Source: Bog-473 sp963754445
GTDB lineage: Bacteria > Actinomycetota > Acidimicrobiia > Acidimicrobiales > RAAP-2
Assembly (NCBI GenBank): GCA_963754445.1
Contig: CAVWFT010000001.1
Span: 1 to 64,000 of the forward strand
Length of the DNA: 64,000 nt
Reading direction: 5' to 3'
In this document: in pieces, positions 32,380-43,232 of the stretch
How the letters are laid out: each line of letters starts with the position of its first letter
Position numbering within the stretch: the stretch's first letter is position 1
Notes under the pieces: generated by a model
The model's input: only the letters and a program-made list of their open reading frames with translations
Databases searched by the model: none
What the model was told of the DNA's origin: nothing
Program-made: the position numbers and the translations under genes

Positions 32380-33278
32380 GACACCACCCCGAGCGCCCGC
32401 TGGCGTTGCGGGCGTCGTTCTTCGTGCGCCCCGCGTCCCATGTAGGCCAACACCACGTCCTCCAGGTTCAGGTCCTCGACCGTCCAGGCCGGGTCCAGCA
32501 CCGGCCCGTCGCAGCGCGCCACCAGCGTGCTCTGGCGCTCGGTGTGGCTCTCCTCGATCACGTGCAGGTCGCCGGGCAACGAGCCGGGATCCTTGCGCGG
32601 CCCGGTCAGCCGGTGATGCGATGCCAGGAGCGTGTCGACCTCGCCGGCCACCTGAACCTGCGAGGACACCAGCACCACCAGGTAGTCGCAGACGCGTTCG
32701 AGGTCGGCGACCAGGTGGGAGGAGAGGATGACGCTGACATCGCCCTGGGCGACGAACTCCATCAGGCTCGAGAGGAACTCGCGCCGGGCCAAGGGGTCCA
32801 GACTGGCCACGGGCTCGTCGAGAACCAGGAGCTCCGGACGCTTGGCGATCGCCAGGGTCAAGGCCAACTGGGCCCGCTGGCCTCCGGACAGGGAGCCAGC
32901 CTTCTGCTTGGGGTCCAGGCCGAGGGCGTGAATCCGGGACTCGGCCACGGTGTGGTCCCAGGTGGGATTCATCGACGTGCCGAAGGCGAGGTGGTCGGCC
33001 ACGGAGAGGCGGGCGAACGTCGGCGTGTCCTGGGCCACGAATCCCACCCGGCCCAGTTGTTCGGTGTCCGCCGCCGGCGGCCGCCCGAGGACAAGCAGTT
33101 GGCCAGCCGTCGGTTCGAGCAGTCCGACGGCCAGGTTGAGCAGCGTGCTCTTGCCGGCGCCGTTGGGGCCGACCAGTCCGACGACGTGGCCCGTCGGGAT
33201 GTCGAGGTCGCAGTCTCCGAGGGCCCACCGCCGGCCGTAGCGCTTGCCCAGTCCGTGGGCCTCGAGGGCAGAGCTCAC
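32376..33278 (-). CDS. ABC transporter ATP-binding protein
   Basis: A 300-residue ATPase subunit. Walker A VGPNGAGKST, signature LSGGQRAQLAL and Walker B LLVLDEPVASLDP are all intact, with the switch His in ILSSHLVADLE. The last ~90 residues form an extra domain beyond the standard ABC fold. Middle gene of a three-gene operon: the GntR regulator overlaps its start by 4 nt and its stop overlaps the permease by 4 nt. Probably two copies work with a permease dimer. Confidence 0.93.
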   Translation of the reverse strand: MSSALEAHGLGKRYGRRWALGDCDLDIPTGHVVGLVGPNGAGKSTLLNLAVGLLEPTAGQLLVLGRPPAADTEQLGRVGFVAQDTPTFARLSVADHLAFGTSMNPTWDHTVAESRIHALGLDPKQKAGSLSGGQRAQLALTLAIAKRPELLVLDEPVASLDPLARREFLSSLMEFVAQGDVSVILSSHLVADLERVCDYLVVLVSSQVQVAGEVDTLLASHHRLTGPRKDPGSLPGDLHVIEESHTERQSTLVARCDGPVLDPAWTVEDLNLEDVVLAYMGRGAHEERRPQRQRALGVVS

Positions 33279-33667
33279 GCTATGTCCGCCTGACCGGAGG
33301 AACGAAAGGAGGACTCGAAGATGGCCTCGATGCTCTCGTCGTCGAGGCCGGCCCGTCGCGCCTTGGCGATCCAGCGCTGCAGGTCCTGGCGCAGGGGACC
33401 GTGCGAGGCCACCGAGGCGGGGGCGAGTGTGCCGGTGACGAACGTGCCGACGCCGGGCCGGGCGCCGACCAGGCCCTCGTGCTCGAGTTCCCGGTAGGCC
33501 TTGAGGACCGTGTTGGGGTTGATGGCCAGCTGGGCCACGACCTCCTTGACCGTGGGCAACTGGTCGCCCGCCCGCAGGACGCCCAGCCGGAGGGCCTGGC
33601 GCACCTGCTGGACGATCTGCATGTAGGGCGACACGCCCGAACGGCTGTTGAGATGGAATTCGATCAC
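33275..33667 (-). CDS. GntR-family regulator, YtrA subfamily
   Basis: A 130-residue regulator made almost wholly of the GntR winged helix (YMQIVQQVRQALRLG, then QLAINPNTVLKAYRELEHEG and RPGVGTFV) with a short helical tail, the YtrA layout. YtrA proteins repress the ABC transporter gene next to them and respond to envelope-active antibiotics. GTG start; an 11-bp-arm palindrome begins 9 nt upstream, so autorepression is highly likely. Overlaps the ATPase gene by 4 nt. Confidence 0.92.
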   Translation of the reverse strand: MIEFHLNSRSGVSPYMQIVQQVRQALRLGVLRAGDQLPTVKEVVAQLAINPNTVLKAYRELEHEGLVGARPGVGTFVTGTLAPASVASHGPLRQDLQRWIAKARRAGLDDESIEAIFESSFRSSGQADIA

Positions 33668-33675
33668 AGGGCCTC

Positions 33676-33701
33676 TATTTATCTAGGACACTAGATAAAT
33701 A
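33676..33701. promoter_or_regulatory. GntR/YtrA operator palindrome
   Basis: Two perfect 11-bp arms, TATTTATCTAG and CTAGATAAATA, around a GACA centre. AT-rich in an otherwise very GC-rich region, ending 9 nt before the GntR start codon. AGAGG, the likely ribosome site, lies between it and the start. It must overlap the core promoter, so binding would block the whole regulator-ABC operon. Just beyond it is a direct repeat ATAACCC-G-ATAACCC (about 33699-33713). Confidence 0.85.
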
Positions 33702-33750
33702 ACCCGATAACCCTCCTGTGTCAAGGCCCCAAGAGTCGAACGCGGTCGGT

Positions 33751-34428
33751 TCAGCTGGTCAACGGGGGCAGGCCCTTGGCGATGAGATCGACGCCGAAGA
33801 CCAGGAACAGGACGGCCATGACCGCTGCGTTGTGCAACGTCAGCCAGGTCTTGGCCGAGTCGAGCGTGTGTCGCGCGCCTTCGCCGCCGAAGACCGCGTA
33901 GGCGACGGGCACGGCGATGGAAAGGCTGGCGATCAACACGAACACTGCGGTGGCGACGACGGCCTCCGAGGTCGTGAGTCCCAGCTGGGCCAAGCCGGAA
34001 GCCGAGCCGAGCGTGAGCAGGAGGTTCTTGGGGTTGACGGCTGCCAACAGCACGGCCAGCCCGAAGGCCTTGCCGGGCGACATCGAGTCGACGGTGGCCA
34101 TCCACTTGGGCATGACCGGCTCGGTCCCGGGCGCCGGCCGTTTGCGCCAGTTGCGCAGGGCGAGGGACAGCAGGGCCACCCCGAGGACGATCTTGCCCCA
34201 CGAGACCGAATCGTTGGCCGTGCTGCTCGTGGCCACGTTGCCGTCGTGGGCCAGCACGTAGACGACGGTGCTCACCGCAGCCAACGAGAGGATCCAGCCC
34301 AGGAGGAAGGCGGGGCCGTTCACTCGGGCCCGCTGCGAGAACAGCATGAGGATCACCGCGATGATCGGGATCGGACTGATGGCCACTCCGACGGCCCAGG
34401 TGAGGACCTCGCTGATTCCCTGCCCCAT
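33751..34428 (-). CDS. GAP/Sap (LysE-like) family membrane protein
   Basis: A 225-residue membrane protein with about six helices of LysE-like arrangement. It begins with SEVLTWAVGVAISPIPIIAVILMLFS and has the loop NPKNLLLTLGSASGLAQLGL near the centre. The GAP/Sap proteins of mycobacteria help place glycopeptidolipids or sulfolipids on the surface; LysE relatives export amino acids. Which fits here cannot be told. ATG with GGGAGGA just upstream (a strong ribosome site). Confidence 0.78.
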   Translation of the reverse strand: MGQGISEVLTWAVGVAISPIPIIAVILMLFSQRARVNGPAFLLGWILSLAAVSTVVYVLAHDGNVATSSTANDSVSWGKIVLGVALLSLALRNWRKRPAPGTEPVMPKWMATVDSMSPGKAFGLAVLLAAVNPKNLLLTLGSASGLAQLGLTTSEAVVATAVFVLIASLSIAVPVAYAVFGGEGARHTLDSAKTWLTLHNAAVMAVLFLVFGVDLIAKGLPPLTS

Positions 34429-34772
34429 GAGTCCTCCCTTCGCCGGCGTCCGTGCACCCGTGGGCGCCGCCCGGCGTCTATTCAGTCATCCGCGGCGCCA
34501 GATCTGGTGGACCGGGCAAATGGGGGCGTTCGGCCGTCGCTCATGGACTCGAGTCGACCGGAGGGAGTTGAAGCATGGGCATTGTCATGGCCCGCCGCAC
34601 CGGTCCCAGGAATCTCACCGAGATGAACATCGCTTCGGACGAGTTGCTTCGCGCACGCTCAACACCGAAGTTGAGTGTTCGCGGAACAATCGACTCGCAG
34701 ACATCGTGGCCAGACATCGTGGCCAGACATCGTGGCCAGGCGGAGGACGAAGCAGACGACCGCGACAAGGCC
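34429..34772. other. Gene-free 344-bp stretch with odd features
   Basis: Lies upstream of the GAP-like gene and downstream of bcp. On the plus strand GGAGGGAG stands 7 nt before an ATG at 34575, a good translation start, but the frame that follows runs antisense through bcp into the helicase and resembles no protein. Within it are CTCAAC-ACCGAA-GTTGAG (about 34656-34673) and a 13-bp triple tandem repeat. It may be a remnant of an element or gene. Confidence 0.5.
34698..34736. repeat. Perfect 13-bp tandem repeat, three copies
   Basis: CAGACATCGTGGC occurs three times head to tail with no mismatch. Each junction creates TGGCCA. It lies 37 bp beyond the 3' end of bcp. Confidence 0.9.
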
Positions 34773-35237
34773 CTACACGTTGACCTCCTCGAGCACCTTG
34801 GCCGCGTGGCCATCGGCCCGGACGTGGTACCAGGCCCGCTCCACCTTGCCGTTCGCCCCGACCAAGAAGGTCGAGCGGATCGTGCCCACTGTCTTCTTGC
34901 CGTACATCGTCTTTTCGCCCCAGGCCCCGTACTTCTCCATCACCTTCTTGTCGCTGTCGGTGAGCAGCGGGAACTTGAGCTTGTACTTGGTGCGGAACTT
35001 GACGTGCTTCTCGGCCTTGTCGGGGGAGATGCCGAGCACGGCCACCCCGGCCTTCTCGAACGTCTTGAGGTTGTCGTTGAACTGGCACGCCTCTTTGGTG
35101 CAGCCGGGCGTGTCGTCGGCCGGGTAGAAGTACACGATCACCCGCTGACCCTTGAAGTCCGAGAGCTTGACCGGCTTCCCGTCCTGGTCGGGCAGGGTGA
35201 ACGCGGGGGCGGTGGCACCCGCCTCGAGTTTGGCCAT
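34773..35237 (-). CDS. bcp: Thiol peroxidase Bcp (peroxiredoxin Q)
   Basis: A 154-residue thioredoxin-dependent peroxiredoxin that reduces hydrogen peroxide and organic peroxides. Peroxidatic Cys46 in PADDTPGCTKEAC and resolving Cys51 five residues later, the Bcp/PrxQ alpha-2 arrangement; Arg in TIRSTFLV completes the active site. GGAGGA lies 7 nt before the ATG. Divergent from the DEAD-box helicase gene; the short 174-bp region may hold both promoters. Confidence 0.95.
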   Translation of the reverse strand: MAKLEAGATAPAFTLPDQDGKPVKLSDFKGQRVIVYFYPADDTPGCTKEACQFNDNLKTFEKAGVAVLGISPDKAEKHVKFRTKYKLKFPLLTDSDKKVMEKYGAWGEKTMYGKKTVGTIRSTFLVGANGKVERAWYHVRADGHAAKVLEEVNV

Positions 35238-35306
35238 CGTGATTTCCTCCGTCGGTGGTCGGGTTCACCGTCACTTTGTCACATGGGCCGGATTTCCCGC
35301 CTCAGC

Positions 35307-35315
35307 TGGTACAAT
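35307..35315 (+). promoter_or_regulatory. Extended -10 promoter for the DEAD-box helicase
   Basis: TG-G-TACAAT, an extended -10 with 5 of 6 matches to TATAAT, stands about 97 bp before the helicase ATG. No clear -35 is needed for this class. It predicts a 5' leader of about 90 nt, in keeping with leaders seen on cold-induced helicase mRNAs. Confidence 0.55.
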
Positions 35316-35411
35316 GGTGAGGCGACCGCCGGCGATGGGCCGGTGAGTCTGGGCCGATCTTCACTCCTCTGGATGGCGCACGGTCCCGCCGCAACAACAG
35401 AGAGAGCGTTC

Positions 35412-36692
35412 ATGACCGTTGAAGCCGTAACCGGCGCGCATGCCGGATCCGTGGCGAATGGTGCTCAGGGTGACGACACCTATGACACCGCCAAGACCTT
35501 CGAATCCCTCGGGGTCTCGCCCGAACTCACCAAAGCGCTGGCCGATGAAGGCATCGTCAGCGCTTTTCCAATTCAGGCCTTGACGGTCGCCGACGCCCTG
35601 GCCGGTCGCGACGTCTGCGGGAAGGCGAAGACGGGATCGGGCAAGACCCTGGCCTTCGGGGTGCCGCTGCTCCAGCGCACCAAAGCCACCCGCGAAACGC
35701 AGGCCGGTCGCGAGCCGGCCACGCGCCCGGCCAAGCCCCTGGCACTCGTTCTCCTCCCGACTCGTGAGCTCGCCGTGCAGGTGCACGACGTGCTCGCACC
35801 GCTGGCCAAGACCATCGGGCTGCGAGCCGTCGCCGTCTACGGCGGCGCCGACATCGACCGGCAGGTGGCCAAGCTGCGCAAGGGCGTCGACGTCGTCATC
35901 GCCACCCCCGGCCGCCTGATCGACCTCGGCGACCGTGGCGAGGTCGCCGTCGACGAGCTCGAGACACTGGTGCTCGACGAGGCCGACCGCATGGCCGACA
36001 TGGGCTTCATGCCCCAGGTCGAATGGGTGCTGCGCCGGCTGGAGCACCCGCACCAGACCCTCTTGTTCTCCGCCACGCTCGACGGCGCCATCGATCGCCT
36101 GGTCAAGCGTTACCTGACCGACCCGGTCTTCCACGAGGTGGCGTCGTCCACCCAGACCGTGACCCTCATGGAGCACCGCTTCCTCCAGGTCCATCAGATG
36201 GACAAGGTCAAGGTGGCGGCGGCCATCTGCCGGGCCCAGGAGAAATCCCTGCTCTTCGTGCGCACCAAGCGAGGGGCCGACAAGCTCGTCGAGAACCTGG
36301 GCAAGGAGGGCATCAAGGCGGCGGCCATCCACGGCGACCTGCGCCAGACCAACCGCGAGCGCGCCTTGGCCGACTTCTCCAACGGGAAGCTCTCGGTCCT
36401 CGTGGCCACCGATGTGGCCGCCCGTGGGCTCCACATCGACGGCGTCGACGGCGTCATCCACTACGACCCGCCCGAAGACCACAAGGCCTATCTCCACCGT
36501 TCCGGCCGCACCGCTCGGGCCGGGAAGGCCGGCGTCGTCGTCAGCCTCTCGCTGTGGAACCAGCTCGTCGAGATGGAGGTGATCCAGCGCCGACTCGGGC
36601 TGCGCATCCCCATCGTGGAGATGTTCTCGAACGACCCGAGGCTTTCCGACCTGGGCGCCTGGACACCGAAGCCGGAGGAGAGCGTCCTCTGA
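35412..36692 (+). CDS. DEAD-box ATP-dependent RNA helicase
   Basis: A 426-residue RNA helicase core with a short N-terminal extension and almost no C-terminal tail. Motifs in order: Q-motif region (FPIQALTVAD), I AKTGSGKT, Ia PTRELAVQV, Ib TPGRLIDL, II VLDEADRMADMGF, III SAT, V ATDVAARGLHIDGVD, VI HRSGRTARAG. It unwinds RNA structure, probably in ribosome assembly, mRNA decay or cold adaptation. ATG at 35412 was chosen for the AGAGAG upstream; ATG 35373 is possible. The stop lies 41 bp before the PIG-L start. Confidence 0.93.
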   Translation: MTVEAVTGAHAGSVANGAQGDDTYDTAKTFESLGVSPELTKALADEGIVSAFPIQALTVADALAGRDVCGKAKTGSGKTLAFGVPLLQRTKATRETQAGREPATRPAKPLALVLLPTRELAVQVHDVLAPLAKTIGLRAVAVYGGADIDRQVAKLRKGVDVVIATPGRLIDLGDRGEVAVDELETLVLDEADRMADMGFMPQVEWVLRRLEHPHQTLLFSATLDGAIDRLVKRYLTDPVFHEVASSTQTVTLMEHRFLQVHQMDKVKVAAAICRAQEKSLLFVRTKRGADKLVENLGKEGIKAAAIHGDLRQTNRERALADFSNGKLSVLVATDVAARGLHIDGVDGVIHYDPPEDHKAYLHRSGRTARAGKAGVVVSLSLWNQLVEMEVIQRRLGLRIPIVEMFSNDPRLSDLGAWTPKPEESVL

Positions 36693-36733
36693 GCGAGGAC
36701 AGGTCCCTCCCGCTCTGGTCGCCCGAGGACGGC

Positions 36734-37444
36734 GTGCGTCGCGTCCTCGTCGTCACCGCGCATCCCGACGACGTCGACTTCGGGGCCGCCGGCACCGTGG
36801 CCGCCTTCACGGCCGCCGGGGTCGAGGTGACCTATTGCATCGTGACCAACGGCGATGCCGGGGGCTCGGACCGCACCATGTCCCGGGCCGACATGACCGC
36901 CCTGCGCCAGGACGAGCAGCGTGCCGCCGCGGCCATGGTCGGCGTGAGTGACGTCCGCTTCCTCGGCCATCCCGACGGCCGGGTCGCCGCGACACAGAAT
37001 CTGCGTCGCGACATCAGCCGGGTCATCCGTCAGGTCATGCCCGAGCGGCTGATCACCCAGTCACCGGAGCGGAACTGGGACTTCATGTACGCCAGTCATC
37101 CCGATCACCTGGCTGCCGGAGAAGCGGCGGTCTGTGCTGTCTACCCGGACTCGCGCAACCCGTTCGCCCATCCCGAGCTGCTCGAGGACGAAGGGCTCGA
37201 GCCCTGGACCGTCGAGGAGCTCTGGATCATGGGACCGCCCGGAACCGAGAAGATCGGCGTGGCCGTCGAGACGACGGCCACCGTCGCCCGCAAGATCGAG
37301 GCGTTGCTCTGTCACAAGAGCCAGATCGCGGATCCCGAGGGCATCCGCGAGCGGGTGATGATGGGCGCCAAGGCCAGCGGTGAGCGAGCCGGCCTGCCCG
37401 AAGGGTCCACGGCCGAGCTCTACCGGGTCACCCGCATCCCCTGA
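36734..37444 (+). CDS. PIG-L/LmbE-family deacetylase
   Basis: A 236-residue zinc-dependent N-acetyl hydrolase. The metal motif AHPDD lies at about residues 8-12, and the second His in SHPDHLAAG. Relatives include MshB and Mca of mycothiol metabolism and GlcNAc-PI deacetylase; this one is shorter than MshB/Mca, so a GlcNAc-type or antibiotic-sugar substrate is as likely. The GTG start has GAGGA 5 nt upstream; the frame is open further but has no better start. Upstream gene is the helicase; a GATase follows after 8 nt. Confidence 0.82.
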   Translation: MRRVLVVTAHPDDVDFGAAGTVAAFTAAGVEVTYCIVTNGDAGGSDRTMSRADMTALRQDEQRAAAAMVGVSDVRFLGHPDGRVAATQNLRRDISRVIRQVMPERLITQSPERNWDFMYASHPDHLAAGEAAVCAVYPDSRNPFAHPELLEDEGLEPWTVEELWIMGPPGTEKIGVAVETTATVARKIEALLCHKSQIADPEGIRERVMMGAKASGERAGLPEGSTAELYRVTRIP

Positions 37445-37452
37445 GCGACGGC

Positions 37453-38148
37453 ATGGCAACCGGGAACTCCTGGCTGGTCCTCCAACACGTGCCCCATGAG
37501 GGCCCCGGCGCCCTGCTCGACGCCGTCGTCGAATCCGGAGCCACGGCCCGCATCGTGCGTCTCGACCAGGGTGACGAGGTTCCGCCGCCGCCGATCCTGG
37601 TCAGTGACGAGCGTCCGGCCGGGCTCATCGTCATGGGTGGCCCGATGGGTGTGCACGACGGGCTGCCCTGGCTCGAGCCCGAGCGTGCTCTCATGCGCGC
37701 CGCGACGGAAGCGGGCCTGCCCGTGCTCGGTGTGTGCCTCGGCGCGCAGCAGCTCGCACTCGCGCTGGGCGCTGAGGTGAAGCAGGGGCCCGACCAGGAG
37801 ATCGGGGTCGGTGAGGTCCACCTGGCCGATGACGCACTGCACGATCCCGTGTTCGCCCCGGCGCCCTCGCCGCTGCCCTGCGTGCACTGGCACGGCGACA
37901 CGTTCACGTTGCCCGACGGGGCGGTGCGCCTGGCCGGCAACGAGGCCTACGAGAACCAGGCCTTCCGCGTGGGCCGCCACGCGTACGGACTGCAGTTCCA
38001 CGTCGAGGTGACCGGCAGCCTGGTGGCCCATTGGGGTCCCCACCTGCCGCCCCACGTCTTCGTGCGCGCCTCGGACGTGGCCCACGTCAGTCGGGCCGGC
38101 ACGGGCATCGTGCGCCGCTTCGTCGCCCTGGCCCACGCCGAGGGTTGA
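37453..38148 (+). CDS. Class I glutamine amidotransferase-like protein
   Basis: A 231-residue stand-alone GATase domain. The nucleophile is Cys95 in GVCLGAQQLA, and the His183/Glu185 pair is in QFHVEVT, giving a full triad. It releases ammonia from glutamine, or in related hydrolases cuts gamma-glutamyl bonds. No synthase partner is adjacent, so it could be a gamma-glutamyl peptidase-like enzyme. ATG start 8 nt after the PIG-L stop; its own stop shares a base with the next start (TGATG). Confidence 0.85.
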   Translation: MATGNSWLVLQHVPHEGPGALLDAVVESGATARIVRLDQGDEVPPPPILVSDERPAGLIVMGGPMGVHDGLPWLEPERALMRAATEAGLPVLGVCLGAQQLALALGAEVKQGPDQEIGVGEVHLADDALHDPVFAPAPSPLPCVHWHGDTFTLPDGAVRLAGNEAYENQAFRVGRHAYGLQFHVEVTGSLVAHWGPHLPPHVFVRASDVAHVSRAGTGIVRRFVALAHAEG

Positions 38149-38507
38149 TGGCGGTCAGCAAGGCCACGGTGCGTCGCCTCGCGCTGGCACTGCCCGAGGC
38201 GGCCGAGGCGCCGCATCACGACATGACCTCGTATCGGGTCGCCGGCAAGATCTTCGCCACCGTGCCGCCGGACACCGGGCGCGTCCATGTCTTCCTCGGC
38301 GAACCCGACGTCGAGGCCTCTTGCGCCGAGTACGGCGACGCCGTGGAGGAGCTCTGGTGGGGGAGCAGGCGGCGCGGCTGTCGCATCGTGCTGTCGAGAG
38401 CCACGACCCCGCTGGTGCGCGAGATGCTCACCGAGTCCTGGCGCGGCAAGGCCCCGAAGAAGATCCTTGCCGCCTTTGATGCCGGCGCCGATGCCGGCGC
38501 CACCTGA
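38148..38507 (+). CDS. MmcQ/YjbR-family DNA-binding-fold protein
   Basis: A 119-residue protein of the YjbR (MmcQ-like) family with a CyaY-like fold. Starts ATVRRLALALPEAAEAPHHDM and contains YRVAGKIFATVPPD, both typical. Function is unknown; some relatives bind DNA. ATG overlaps the GATase stop. The C-terminus ends in a 12-bp direct repeat coding for Asp-Ala-Gly-Ala. Convergent with aconitase, 14 bp apart. Confidence 0.78.
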   Translation: MAVSKATVRRLALALPEAAEAPHHDMTSYRVAGKIFATVPPDTGRVHVFLGEPDVEASCAEYGDAVEELWWGSRRRGCRIVLSRATTPLVREMLTESWRGKAPKKILAAFDAGADAGAT

Positions 38508-38521
38508 TCGGGCCCGGCGCC

Positions 38522-41221
<2,700 letters not shown>

Positions 41222-41403
41222 GGCCCCATTCTGCCGTGACCCCGACGGAGGCGCCTACCGGGCGGGCGCGCGCTCCCTGCGGTGCTGCATCCGCCGTGTC
41301 CGGCGCGGGCCGGAGTCCGACACCCCGGTTGACCCGCCAACTCGTAACAGCTTCGTAACCGCGCACGCGTCGCGCCCATCGACGAAGCGGGCAGAATCAT
41401 CAC

Positions 41404-42843
41404 GTGCGCTTCCCCGGCAGCCCGAGCGCCCGCCGACGACGCCCGTCCGGGAGTGCCCGCCGCCTCGGCCGCGCCGGAATCGCCACGGCGGTCGCCGCCC
41501 TCTTGGCCCCGGCCGTCTTCCTCGGCGCCACCGCCGTGCACCGCCCGGCCGGCGCCTCGGCCACCGAGCAGGCGCACGTCTACCCCGATGCCGGGATGAT
41601 CGGGTACGGCAACGTGCCCAACCTGCCGCCCGACCTGCCTACCCTCAACTCGCCCGTCTTCGCCGGGGCGGCCACCTCCGACGGCCAGGGCTACCTCCTG
41701 GCCAGCGCCGATGGTGGCGTCTTCGCCCGCGGCGACGCCACCTTCGAGGGATCGGCCGGCAGCATCCCGCTCAACGGGCCCATCGTGGCCATGGCGATGA
41801 CCCCCGACGACAAGGGGTACTGGCTCGGCGCGATCGACGGCGGCGTCTTCGCCTACGGCGACGCCGCCTTCTACGGCTCCATGGGCTCGTCGCACCTCAA
41901 CCAGCCCATCGTGGGCATGGCCTCGACCCCCGACGGGAAGGGCTACTGGCTGGTGGCGGCCGACGGCGGCATCTTCTCCTACGGTGATGCCGGTTTCTAC
42001 GGCAGCACCGGGAGCATCAAGCTGAACCAGCCCATCGTCGGCATGGCACCCACGCACGACGGGAAGGGCTACTGGCTGGTGGCGGCCGACGGCGGCATCT
42101 TCGACTACGGCGATGCCGGGTTCTACGGCTCGGCCGGCAGCGAGAACCTGCCCGACTGGGTCGTGGGCATGATCGCCTCGCCAGACGGCGGGGGTTACAT
42201 GATGGCGACGGCCAACGGCGTGGTCCTGCCCTTCGGCGATGCCAACTCCTACGGCGGCCTGACCTTGACGCCCGGTGCCACCCAGATCTCGGGGATCATC
42301 GGCAACAACAAGGGGACCGGCTACTGGCTGCTCGATCCCCAGGCCTTCGACTACAGCTTCGCCACCACGACACCCGAACCGCTCTTACCGTGGTCGAGCA
42401 CCATCGACGCCGCCGCGGCCTCGCAGATCGAGCCCGATCCCGACACCCAGGGCGCGTACTGCAACCCGTACGGGCCGTGTGAGGAGTGGTGTGCACTCTT
42501 CGCCACCTGGGTCTGGCGGCAGGCGGGCATCCCGATCCCGAGCTACGCCTTCACCGGCGACATCTACACCTGGGCCGCGTCCAACGGTGCGGTGTTGCCG
42601 CCGACCGCGGTGCCCGCCGTGGGCGACGCCGTGCTGTACGGGACCGGGCCGTGGAGCACCGCCACGTCGGTCCACGTGGGCATCGTCACCCAGGTCTGGC
42701 CCGACGGCGCCATCATGACCGTGGCCGGCGACGCCGGTCCGGGGCAGAACGGCTTCCTCTCGGTGAACATCGACGGGCCGTACCTGCCGATCGACTCCAA
42801 CACGTACAACGGCACGCCCATCTACGCCTTCGCCCAACCCTGA
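41404..42843 (+). CDS. Secreted protein with 42-residue repeats and a CHAP amidase domain
   Basis: A 479-residue exported protein. A basic, long signal peptide (about 1-52, cleavage near AGASA) is followed by five repeats of exactly 42 residues (about 96-305), each centred on GYWLVAADGGIFSYGDAGFY-like sequence, with a sixth beginning at 306; such repeats probably form a beta-propeller or surface-binding solenoid. Residues about 350-479 are a CHAP-type domain with catalytic Cys363 (CEEWCALFATW) and His424 (VHVGIV), which would cut peptidoglycan amide bonds. The repeat may hold the enzyme at the cell wall (inference). GTG start; no good ribosome site visible. Confidence 0.85.
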   Translation: MRFPGSPSARRRRPSGSARRLGRAGIATAVAALLAPAVFLGATAVHRPAGASATEQAHVYPDAGMIGYGNVPNLPPDLPTLNSPVFAGAATSDGQGYLLASADGGVFARGDATFEGSAGSIPLNGPIVAMAMTPDDKGYWLGAIDGGVFAYGDAAFYGSMGSSHLNQPIVGMASTPDGKGYWLVAADGGIFSYGDAGFYGSTGSIKLNQPIVGMAPTHDGKGYWLVAADGGIFDYGDAGFYGSAGSENLPDWVVGMIASPDGGGYMMATANGVVLPFGDANSYGGLTLTPGATQISGIIGNNKGTGYWLLDPQAFDYSFATTTPEPLLPWSSTIDAAAASQIEPDPDTQGAYCNPYGPCEEWCALFATWVWRQAGIPIPSYAFTGDIYTWAASNGAVLPPTAVPAVGDAVLYGTGPWSTATSVHVGIVTQVWPDGAIMTVAGDAGPGQNGFLSVNIDGPYLPIDSNTYNGTPIYAFAQP

Positions 42844-42912
42844 GGCGCCGCCGTCGCTGAGCTGGGGCGCCGCCCCCGACCGGCCGATTCGTCCCGAGTA
42901 GTCTCTCGGCCC

Positions 42913-43143
42913 GTGCCCGTCTACGAGTTTCGCTGCGCGACCTGTGAGGTCGTCTTCGACGACCGCCGGTCCATGGCCGAGGCCGACGCCCCGGCCATCT
43001 GTCCCGAGGGTCATGTCGGGGCGCGCCGCCTGTTTCCCGTCTTCGCCACCACCGGCCATGCCGCCGAGCCCGTCGGGATGTGCGGCGCGCCGGCGTCGGT
43101 CGCGGCCTCCGGGGGCTGTGGCGGCGGCTGCGCCTGCTGCTGA
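42913..43143 (+). CDS. FmdB-type zinc-ribbon small protein
   Basis: A 76-residue protein that begins PVYEFRCATCEVVFDDRRSM, the FmdB/CxxC_CxxC_SSSS zinc-ribbon start, with a second metal pair only partly kept (ICPEGH). The C-terminus is a Gly/Cys run (GGCGGGCACC) that could bind metal. Originally seen near formamidase genes as a regulator; function in actinobacteria is unknown. GTG start, probably leaderless: TAGTCT (42899-42904) ends 8 nt before it. Confidence 0.78.
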   Translation: MPVYEFRCATCEVVFDDRRSMAEADAPAICPEGHVGARRLFPVFATTGHAAEPVGMCGAPASVAASGGCGGGCACC

Positions 43144-43232
43144 TCGCCCAGCCGATCGCCGACACGAGCGAAACGACACGGCCGAACCGACACCACCGAA
43201 CCGATACGACCGAGAGGACGACGACACCACTG

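Noticed and set aside
34575..36692. Long plus-strand frame starting at a good ribosome site
   Set aside because: Its first 280 codons are antisense to bcp and featureless; only the helicase part from 35412 is real.
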